Origin: Clostridia bacterium
Lineage (GTDB): Bacteria > Bacillota > Clostridia > Christensenellales > Aristaeellaceae
Direction: 5' to 3'
NCBI GenBank assembly: GCA_017447185.1
Contig: JAFSOC010000026.1
Location: forward strand, 1 to 64,000
Length of the DNA stretch: 64,000 nucleotides
In this document: one piece after another, positions 58,289 to 64,000 of the stretch
Numbering within the stretch: position 1 is the first letter of the stretch
Layout of the letters: each line of letters starts with the position of its first letter
Program-made: the position numbers and the translations under genes
The notes under the pieces: generated by a model
What the model saw: the letters and a program-made list of their open reading frames with translations, nothing else
Databases searched by the model: none
What the model was told of the DNA's origin: nothing

Positions 58289-59761
58289 ATGGCAAAGATC
58301 ACGATCCGGCGGGATCAGTCGGCGGGAACCATCTCGCGGTATATCTACGGGAACTTTTCGGAGCATCTGGGCAACTGCATCTACGGCGGCATTTTCGTCG
58401 GGGAGGACAGCGACATCCCGAACGTCGCGGGGATCCGGACGGACGTGGTGGAGGCGCTGAAGGCCATTCACCTGCCGGTGCTGCGCTGGCCGGGCGGATG
58501 CTTCGCGGACGAGTATCACTGGCGGGACGGCATCGGCCCGAAGGAACAGCGCCGGAACATGGTCAACACCAACTGGGGCGGCACGACGGAGGACAACTCC
58601 TTCGGCACGCATGAATTCCTGGAACTCTGCCGCCAGGTCGGCTGCGAACCCTATATTACGGGCAACGTCGGCAGCGGAACGGCCCAGGAGATGAGCGAAT
58701 GGGTCGAATACCTGAACTCGGACGGGGACTCCTCCGTGGTGCGGGAGCGGCGCGCGAACGGCCGGCAGGACAGCTGGGGCGTCCGCTTCTTCGGCGTGGG
58801 CAACGAGAGCTGGGGCTGCGGCGGAATCATGCGGCCGGAATACTACGCGGACACCTACCGCCGGTATCAGCACTTCTGCCGGAACTACGGAGACAACAAA
58901 CTGTACAGGATTGCCTGCGGCCCGAACGACGTCGACACGAACTGGACGGAAGTCCTCATGAAGAACGCGGCGTTCTGCATGGACGGGCTGAGCATGCACA
59001 GCTACACGATTCCCGGCGGCTGGGAGCACAAGAACCCGGCCACCGGATTCAGCGCGGAGGACTACTGGGAAACCCTGGTGATCTCCGCGGACATGGAGCG
59101 GAAGATCAAGCTGCACGCGGACATCATGGACAAATACGATCCGGAGAAGCGGGTCGGCCTGATCGTCGACGAATGGGGAACCTGGTTTGAGGTGGAACCC
59201 GGCACCAACCCGGGATTCCTGTATCAGCAGAACACCATGCGGGACGCCATGGTGGCCGCCATCCACCTGGATATCTTCAACCGGCACTGCGACCGGGTCT
59301 ATATGGCGAACATCGCGCAGACGGTCAACGTGCTCCAGGCCGTGATCCTGACAAAGGACGGGAAGATGGTGCTGACGCCGACCTATTACGTGTTCGACCT
59401 GTACCAGAACCACATGGACGCCAGGGAACTCGGCTGCACCATCGAAGCGGCGCAGGCAGGCACGGAGAAGCACACCCTGCCTGGGATCACCGCTTCCGCC
59501 TCCGAAAAGGACGGCGTCGTGACAATCACGCTGACCAACCTCGATCCGGACAGGGCGGAGGAGGTCGAGATCTGCGCGGGCGTCCCGGTGCAGGAAGCGA
59601 AAGGCCGCATCCTGCAGGGAAAGATGGGCGAATACAACGACTTCGATAACGCGCCGCTGAAGACGGAAGCGTTCAGCGATTTCAGCATTCAGGGGGACAC
59701 CCTGCGCGTGAAGATGCCCGGCTGCGCCGTGGCGGAGATCCGCATGAAAGTATCCGAATAA
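58289..59761 (+). CDS. abfA: GH51 alpha-L-arabinofuranosidase, 490 aa
   Basis: CGGAGGAACAGG precedes the ATG. It is cytoplasmic and has full GH51 length. The TIM barrel shows [51 protein letters not shown] (Glu173, acid/base) and [15 protein letters not shown] (Glu295, nucleophile). A C-terminal beta domain follows. It releases arabinose from arabino-oligosaccharides. It is the last gene of the operon, before a terminator. Genes for arabinose metabolism (araA, araB, araD) are not in the window. Confidence 0.93.
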   Translation: MAKITIRRDQSAGTISRYIYGNFSEHLGNCIYGGIFVGEDSDIPNVAGIRTDVVEALKAIHLPVLRWPGGCFADEYHWRDGIGPKEQRRNMVNTNWGGTTEDNSFGTHEFLELCRQVGCEPYITGNVGSGTAQEMSEWVEYLNSDGDSSVVRERRANGRQDSWGVRFFGVGNESWGCGGIMRPEYYADTYRRYQHFCRNYGDNKLYRIACGPNDVDTNWTEVLMKNAAFCMDGLSMHSYTIPGGWEHKNPATGFSAEDYWETLVISADMERKIKLHADIMDKYDPEKRVGLIVDEWGTWFEVEPGTNPGFLYQQNTMRDAMVAAIHLDIFNRHCDRVYMANIAQTVNVLQAVILTKDGKMVLTPTYYVFDLYQNHMDARELGCTIEAAQAGTEKHTLPGITASASEKDGVVTITLTNLDPDRAEEVEICAGVPVQEAKGRILQGKMGEYNDFDNAPLKTEAFSDFSIQGDTLRVKMPGCAVAEIRMKVSE

Positions 59762-59775
59762 AACACCGCGAAGGA

Positions 59776-59802
59776 AAAACGGAGCAGCCGCTCCGTTTTT
59801 TC
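59776..59802 (+). terminator. Terminator of the arabinan operon
   Basis: CGGAG-CAGCCG-CTCCG flanked by AAAA and TTTTTT. Confidence 0.8.
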
Positions 59803-59844
59803 CGCGTTTTGCGCACGGACGTGCGCCGCATCGCGGAAAACGGG

Positions 59845-59873
59845 TTGACAGGCCAAAATATGTATGATAAAAT
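59845..59873 (+). promoter_or_regulatory. Promoter of the flavodoxin gene
   Basis: TTGACA, 17-bp spacer, TAAAAT, about 50 bp before the start codon. The promoter resembles that of the MarR gene at 62370. Confidence 0.65.
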
Positions 59874-59923
59874 ATGATTGTTTCAAAGATACGCAGTAAA
59901 TTCTTTTCAGGGAGGAAACCACC

Positions 59924-60334
59924 ATGAAAGTTGCGGTAAGATACTACACCAAGTCCGGAAACACGAAGCGCCTCGCGGAGGCCGTCGCGAAGGCCGTCGG
60001 CGCGGAAGCGCTGCCGATCAGCACCCCCGTCACGGAGGCCGTCGATATCCTGTTCCTCGGAAATTCCTATTACGCCTTCAGCATCGATCCGGAAGTCCGG
60101 GATTTTGTGCGGACGCTGGACAAGAGCAAGGTGGGCAAAATCGTCAACTTCGGCTCCGCGGCCATGCTGAATTCCACCTGGAAAAAGGTCAAAGCCGAGG
60201 CGGACAAGGTTGGCATCGCCATGGACGAGCGCGAATTCCACTGCAAGGGCGAATTCAAGGGCATGCACAAGGGCCGGCCGAACGAGGCGGACCTGAAGGC
60301 GGCAGCCGAGTTCGCGGCGAAGATTGTGAAATAA
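59924..60334 (+). CDS. Flavodoxin-family protein, 136 aa
   Basis: GGGAGGAAACC precedes the ATG. AVRYYTKSGNTKRLAEAVAK is the FMN phosphate loop (T-x-S-G-N-T). ILFLGNSYYAFSIDPEVRDF is the second FMN contact and VGKIVNFGSAAMLNSTW the third. It is short but complete. It carries electrons through FMN. It is probably in one unit with the hydrolase 26 bp downstream. Confidence 0.87.
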   Translation: MKVAVRYYTKSGNTKRLAEAVAKAVGAEALPISTPVTEAVDILFLGNSYYAFSIDPEVRDFVRTLDKSKVGKIVNFGSAAMLNSTWKKVKAEADKVGIAMDEREFHCKGEFKGMHKGRPNEADLKAAAEFAAKIVK

Positions 60335-60360
60335 AGACTTTGAAATAAAGGAAAAAAGAA

Positions 60361-61137
60361 ATGCGGCATGAAGTGATCAGGCTCCCGGAAACCGGCGCGG
60401 AGCTGGAAACCTATCTGACGGACAACCGGGCGGTGGAAGCGGAAAGACGGCGGCCCGTCGTGCTGGTTTTTCCCGGCGGCGGCTACGCCTGGCGCAGCGA
60501 CCGGGAAGCGGAGCCGGTGGCCTTGCGCCTGCTGGCGCTGGGATTCCAGGCGGTGATCGTCCGCTATTCCGTGGCGCCGGCACGCTATCCGAAAGCCCTG
60601 GAGGAGGCGGCCGAAGCCGTGGTCTACGCCCGGGAGCACGCGGCAGAATGGTCCGGGGATCCGGAGAAAATCGCGGTCATGGGTTTTTCCGCCGGCGGAC
60701 ACGCGGCGGCGCACATCGGCCTGAAGTGGCACCGGATGCCGCAGGGAAGAAAATGCAGGCCGGACGCGATGATCCTGGCCTATCCGGTGATCACCTCCGG
60801 GGAATACGCCCACCGGGGATCCATCGAAAACCTCCTGGGGGAAGCGTATGAAAGCCTGAAGGACGAAGTGTCGCTGGAGCATTTTGTGCGGGAGGATACG
60901 CCGCCCGTCTTCCTTTGGCATACGCGGGAAGACGGAAGCGTTCCCGTAGAAAACAGCCTGCTGATGGCACAGGCCCTCAGCAGGCAGGGGGTTTCTTTTG
61001 AACTGCACATCTGGCAGCGGGGAGAGCACGGTCTTTCCCTGGCCAGCGACCAGGTTTACCCGGCGGGGGCGGACAGGATCCGCCCGGAATGCCAGGAGTG
61101 GATCGATCTGGCGGCCCGCTGGCTGCGGCAGCTCTGA
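60361..61137 (+). CDS. Alpha/beta hydrolase (acetyl esterase/lipase-like), 258 aa
   Basis: AAAGGAAAAAAGAA precedes the ATG. RRPVVLVFPGGGYAWRSDRE gives the oxyanion loop, IAVMGFSAGGHAAAHIGL the nucleophile Ser110, TPPVFLWHTREDGSVPVENS the Asp, and WQRGEHGLSLA the His. There is no signal peptide. It is of the type often found with plant-polysaccharide genes as an acetyl-xylooligosaccharide esterase; the substrate is inferred only. Confidence 0.87.
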   Translation: MRHEVIRLPETGAELETYLTDNRAVEAERRRPVVLVFPGGGYAWRSDREAEPVALRLLALGFQAVIVRYSVAPARYPKALEEAAEAVVYAREHAAEWSGDPEKIAVMGFSAGGHAAAHIGLKWHRMPQGRKCRPDAMILAYPVITSGEYAHRGSIENLLGEAYESLKDEVSLEHFVREDTPPVFLWHTREDGSVPVENSLLMAQALSRQGVSFELHIWQRGEHGLSLASDQVYPAGADRIRPECQEWIDLAARWLRQL

Positions 61138-61189
61138 GACAGGATCAGTCTTCCAGGGAGCCCATGACGCTTTTTATTTCCGGAGCTTG

Positions 61190-61324
61190 ATTGCTCCTTT
61201 CACTTATGTATACGGGGCGGCCGGAAAGGGTCATTTCCTGTCAGACGTCTGCTTCGGTACGCTCATCACCTATATCATTTATACGGTGATCAGTACAGCT
61301 TTCCTGAAAGCGGCAGAAAAGTAA
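61190..61324 (+). pseudogene. C-terminal remnant of a PAP2-type phosphatase gene
   Basis: The frame reads TYVYGAAGKGHFLSDVCFGT, then LITYIIYTVISTAFLKAAEK and stops. G-x-HFLSDV is the last phosphatase motif of PAP2 proteins. The first two motifs are absent. The rest of the gap 61138-61423 holds no gene. Confidence 0.5.
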
Positions 61325-61423
61325 AAATCGATATGGAGAGACCGCGGAATCCACCTGAGAAACGGCCGGAAGCAGGGAACGCGGGCGGCGGGCCGCGTGT
61401 CTTGTCTGCGCGGAGGAATGAAG

Positions 61424-62317
61424 ATGGCGACAAAAAAACGGAATGCAGGACCGCTGCTGATTATCCTTGCCGGGTGTTTCTGGGGAAGCATGGGGATCTT
61501 TGTCCGAAAACTCAGCGAATACGGACTCAGCCCCATACAGATTGTCGCGCTCCGGATCACGGTCGCCGCGCTTGCCTTTTCTCTGCTACTGCTTGTCAAA
61601 GACCGTTCCGGATTCCGGATCGCCCTGCGGGATCTTCCGCTGTTTCTCGGGCTGGGACTCGGAAGCATCCTGTTCTTCACGGTCTGTTATTTTTCCGCGA
61701 TTACTATGATGCCGCTGTCCACGGCGGCCATCCTTCTCTATACGTCTCCCATCTGGATCATGCTGATGTCCGTGCTGTTCTTCCGTGAAAAACTGAATCG
61801 GAACAAACTCATCGCCCTTGCGCTCGCTTTTGCGGGATGCGTTTTTGTTTCCGGGATTTCCGGGGGAGGGCTGACCGTCACCGGCCTGCTGCTGGGACTG
61901 GGCTCCGGGATCGGATACGGGCTGTACAGCATTCTGGGAACGATCGCCCTCCGGAAGTATTCTCCCTATACGGTTACGACCTATACCTTTCTGATTGCCG
62001 CGGCGGGTTCCTGGTTTGTGTGCAGTCCGGCGGATCTGATTTCCAGGTTTGCAGCGGGGAATCCGGTGGAAATCACATTGTTCAGCTGCCTGACCGGACT
62101 GGTAACCGCTGTGATTCCTTTCCTGGCGTATACGCTCGGCCTGCGCACGGTGGAGGCGAGCAAGGCCGGAATCCTTGCGACGATTGAGCCCATGGTTGCG
62201 ACGCTGGTCGGGATGATTGTGTTTTCCGAACCGCTGACGCTGCTTTCCGGACTGGGAATCGTCCTGATTCTGACGGCAGTGATCCTTCTGAACCGAAAAC
62301 AGCCCGCTGAAAAATGA
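61424..62317 (+). CDS. EamA-family (DMT) transporter, 297 aa
   Basis: The ATG at 61424 is chosen for its distance from CGGAGG. Ten helices in two EamA repeats: ILAGCFWGSMGIFVRKLSEY at the N-terminus and GLRTVEASKAGILATIEPMV near 240, both family hallmarks. It is an exporter or importer of a small metabolite, identity unknown. It precedes the MarR gene. Confidence 0.88.
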   Translation: MATKKRNAGPLLIILAGCFWGSMGIFVRKLSEYGLSPIQIVALRITVAALAFSLLLLVKDRSGFRIALRDLPLFLGLGLGSILFFTVCYFSAITMMPLSTAAILLYTSPIWIMLMSVLFFREKLNRNKLIALALAFAGCVFVSGISGGGLTVTGLLLGLGSGIGYGLYSILGTIALRKYSPYTVTTYTFLIAAAGSWFVCSPADLISRFAAGNPVEITLFSCLTGLVTAVIPFLAYTLGLRTVEASKAGILATIEPMVATLVGMIVFSEPLTLLSGLGIVLILTAVILLNRKQPAEK

Positions 62318-62369
62318 GTATTATTTGAATCATCTGAACAATTCCATAAAAAAATTCTGTCAGACGGTA

Positions 62370-62400
62370 TTGACAGGCAGTAAAATGTTTGATAAAACAT
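62370..62400 (+). promoter_or_regulatory. Promoter and likely operator of the MarR gene
   Basis: TTGACA (62370-62375), 17-bp spacer, TAAAAC (62393-62398). The palindrome ATGTTT-GATA-AAACAT (62385-62400) covers the -10 box, a usual MarR target. A weaker form is in the flavodoxin promoter (59857-59875). Confidence 0.65.
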
Positions 62401-62428
62401 ATTTGCATAAAACGCAATTGGAGGATCC

Positions 62429-62899
62429 GTGATGGATTATGATTATCGCGAGGCAATGAAACTGGCCAACCAGCTTTGTTTCCCGCTTTACGCCGCCGCG
62501 AGGAATGTGACCGGCCTCTATACGCCCTGGCTGAAGCCGCTGGGGCTGACGTATACCCAGTACCTTGTTCTGCTGGTGCTCTGGGAAAAGGACGGGGTGT
62601 CCGTGACGGAGATCGGGGAGAAGCTGATGCTGGACAACGGGACGCTTTCCCCGCTGCTCAAGAAGATGGAACAGGCGGGGTATGTGCAGAGAAGCCGGTG
62701 CCGCGAAGACGACCGCGTGGTGGAAATCCGGCTGACCGACGAAGGCAGGGCGCTGCAGGAAAAGGCGAAGGACGTTCCCGGAAACGTGGCCGGCTGTATC
62801 GACCTGGCGCCCGAAAAGGCGCAGACGCTGTACATGCTGCTCTACGAACTGCTCGGGAACCAGAAGAGGAAACTGCAGACGGAGAGGAGCAAAAAGTGA
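62429..62899 (+). CDS. MarR-family transcriptional regulator, 156 aa
   Basis: TTGGAGGATCCGTG precedes the ATG. LGLTYTQYLVLLVLWEKDGV is the first helix pair. VTEIGEKLMLDNGTLSPLLK and MEQAGYVQRSRCREDDRVVE form the winged helix with the wing Arg residues. It binds palindromic DNA as a dimer; its own promoter has one. Its stop overlaps the start of the DUF3990 gene (GTGA). Members of this OhrR-like branch may sense peroxide; a Cys near the N-terminus (QLCFPL) would fit. Confidence 0.88.
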   Translation: MMDYDYREAMKLANQLCFPLYAAARNVTGLYTPWLKPLGLTYTQYLVLLVLWEKDGVSVTEIGEKLMLDNGTLSPLLKKMEQAGYVQRSRCREDDRVVEIRLTDEGRALQEKAKDVPGNVAGCIDLAPEKAQTLYMLLYELLGNQKRKLQTERSKK

Positions 62900-63426
62900 G
62901 GCTGTATCATACGGGAAGAGAGGAAATCCGGAACCCGGATATCCGCCGCGGACGGAAAAACGCCGATTTCGGGCAGGGCTTCTATCTGTCGCCGGACAGG
63001 GAATTCGCTTCCCGGTGGGCCGTCGCGGACGCGGTCATGAATGAATACGAGCTGGATGAAAGCGGCCTGGTGATTCACCGGTTCAGACGGGACGAGGAAT
63101 GGTTCAATTACATCTTTCGGAATCGCAGAGCCATGGACGATCTTCCGGCGGACGTGGTCATCGGACCCATCGCCAACGATACCATCTTTGAAACGTTCGG
63201 CGTCATCAGCAGCGGTTTTCTGAAGCCGGCGGATGCCCTGAAGCTGCTGACGGCCGGTCCGGAGTACACGCAGGTGGCCCTTAAAACAGAGAAGGCGGCA
63301 AGTCAGCTGAAGTGGATCCGGTCGGACAGGATTCCGCAGATGGAGGACAGCCGCCGGAAAGCCGAACAGGAAGCGTACGACGCTTCTTTCGGACAGATTC
63401 TGAAGGAGATCCTCGGCGAGGAATGA
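62896..63426 (+). CDS. DUF3990-domain protein, 176 aa
   Basis: GTG start at 62896 overlapping the MarR stop. RLYHTGREEIRNPDIRRGRK, then NADFGQGFYLSPDREFASRW is the DUF3990 opening: the HTG and GQGFYLS words also occur in ADP-ribosyltransferase-fold enzymes. DVVIGPIANDTIFETF is a second hallmark. DUF3990 proteins often sit in small toxin-like pairs with DUF3791; here the partner is a MarR regulator instead. Transfer of ADP-ribose is a family-level inference, not proven. Confidence 0.82.
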   Translation: MRLYHTGREEIRNPDIRRGRKNADFGQGFYLSPDREFASRWAVADAVMNEYELDESGLVIHRFRRDEEWFNYIFRNRRAMDDLPADVVIGPIANDTIFETFGVISSGFLKPADALKLLTAGPEYTQVALKTEKAASQLKWIRSDRIPQMEDSRRKAEQEAYDASFGQILKEILGEE

Positions 63427-63437
63427 AAGGGGAAACC

Positions 63438-64000
63438 ATGGACAGGAAATTCGATATTCAGGCATATATGACAGAAGGCGTTGAGCGCGTCGTCGGGGAT
63501 ATTGTCAAAGCGACTTTCAGAAATCCAAGGGAAAGCGCGTATATGGCCCGGTTCGCCCTGGCGAGCAAGGCCGCGTCCAGAAAGCGCAGAAAGGCGGAGA
63601 ACGCGGGCGAGCATATCCCGGCGTTTCTGATTGCCAGCATCACCAGCCAGTGCAATCTGCACTGCGCGGGCTGCTATTCACGCTGCAACCACGCGACGGT
63701 GGACGGGGAGCCGGTGCGGCAGCTGACAGCGGAGGAATGGCGGCATATTTTCGAAGAGGCGGACGACCTTGGCATCAGCTTTATTCTGCTGGCGGGCGGA
63801 GAACCCATGATCCGGCGGGAAGTGATCGAAGCCGCGGGAAAGCATCCCAATATCCTGTTTCCTGTTTTCACGAACGGAACCTACATGGACGAACGTTATT
63901 TCAGGCTGCTGGATCAGTGCCGGAATCTGGTGCCGATCATGAGCATCGAAGGGGAAAAGGAAACGACGGACGCCCGCCGGGGCGAAGGCGTCTATGACCG
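63438..64000 (+). CDS. Radical SAM protein, N-terminal 187 aa (cut by window end)
   Basis: AAAGGGGAAACC precedes the ATG. SITSQCNLHCAGCYSRCNHA holds the radical SAM cluster Cys72, Cys76 and Cys79. ISFILLAGGEPMIRREV is the GGEP motif that binds the methionyl amine. PVFTNGTYMDERYF fits too. The N-terminal 60 residues are basic. It continues past the window, so any SPASM domain cannot be seen. It starts 11 bp after the DUF3990 gene, so the two share a transcript. Confidence 0.87.
   Translation, partial: MDRKFDIQAYMTEGVERVVGDIVKATFRNPRESAYMARFALASKAASRKRRKAENAGEHIPAFLIASITSQCNLHCAGCYSRCNHATVDGEPVRQLTAEEWRHIFEEADDLGISFILLAGGEPMIRREVIEAAGKHPNILFPVFTNGTYMDERYFRLLDQCRNLVPIMSIEGEKETTDARRGEGVYD

Noticed and set aside
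53842-60268. Very long minus-strand open frames across the arabinan operon (about 53.8-55.9, 56.1-58.2 and 58.3-60.3 kb)
   Set aside because: They mirror well-identified plus-strand permease and glycosidase genes with high third-position GC, and are rich in His, Arg, Asp and Val as shadows are.
1-64000. tRNA or rRNA genes
   Set aside because: No cloverleaf with a conserved T-loop and no rRNA-like stretch was recognised by eye; a covariance-model scan would be needed to exclude them fully.

Overview
The window looks like a chromosomal segment of a moderately GC-rich Bacillota (Clostridia-type) bacterium, probably from a gut or rumen. The evidence is strong AGGAGG ribosome binding sites, Sec signal peptides, a sortase with a PxTG-type substrate, MalF/MalG-type sugar ABC transporters with LacI regulators, an arabinose-releasing enzyme set, and many small accessory and toxin-antitoxin genes. 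The genus is inferred, not proven. I saw no rRNA, tRNA or CRISPR array.

Layout. 1-7 kb is a decayed accessory zone: an IS3-family end, a small double-glycine-leader peptide gene on the minus strand, relics of two related peptides behind the same about 115-bp upstream cassette, an orphan BrnA-like antitoxin, a decayed DUF1016 nuclease gene, a SAP/DUF6434 protein, an acetyltransferase, a double-glycine precursor with a zinc-ribbon-like core next to a family 2 glycosyltransferase, and a frameshifted precursor. 7.2-9 kb holds a secreted carboxylesterase behind a helically phased TTGAAGT array. 9-17.2 kb is a compact same-strand run that resembles a defence island: AlbA_2/ATPase regulator, Cas4-like Fe-S nuclease, zinc-ribbon membrane protein, SAM methyltransferase, HNH nuclease, nuclease-DUF2075 helicase, two small proteins and a macro-domain protein, closed by a strong terminator.

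17.4-30 kb holds a SIMPL protein, a LacI-regulated sugar ABC operon (minus strand), a purine permease that apparently starts at AUA, a dicarboxylate/amino-acid symporter, a secreted phosphatidylserine-decarboxylase-like enzyme and a secreted M13 peptidase. 30-33 kb is a second accessory zone with small membrane proteins, MazEF, a macro-domain fragment and another double-glycine precursor. 33-39 kb has secreted proteins, a MATE transporter fused to an RsbW-like kinase domain, and a DMT transporter. 39-46.8 kb is a three-gene surface operon: a 1775-residue sortase substrate, a foldase and a class B-type sortase. 46.9-51 kb has a c-di-GMP phosphodiesterase-type receptor, an acetyltransferase and a CYTH protein.

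51.1-59.8 kb is a coherent arabinan/arabino-oligosaccharide locus: a LacI regulator diverges from binding protein, two permeases, a secreted GH43, a cytoplasmic GH43 and a GH51 arabinofuranosidase, with LacI-type palindromes in the shared promoter region. The right end carries a flavodoxin, an alpha/beta hydrolase, an EamA transporter, and a MarR regulator coupled to a DUF3990 protein and a radical SAM protein that runs off the window.
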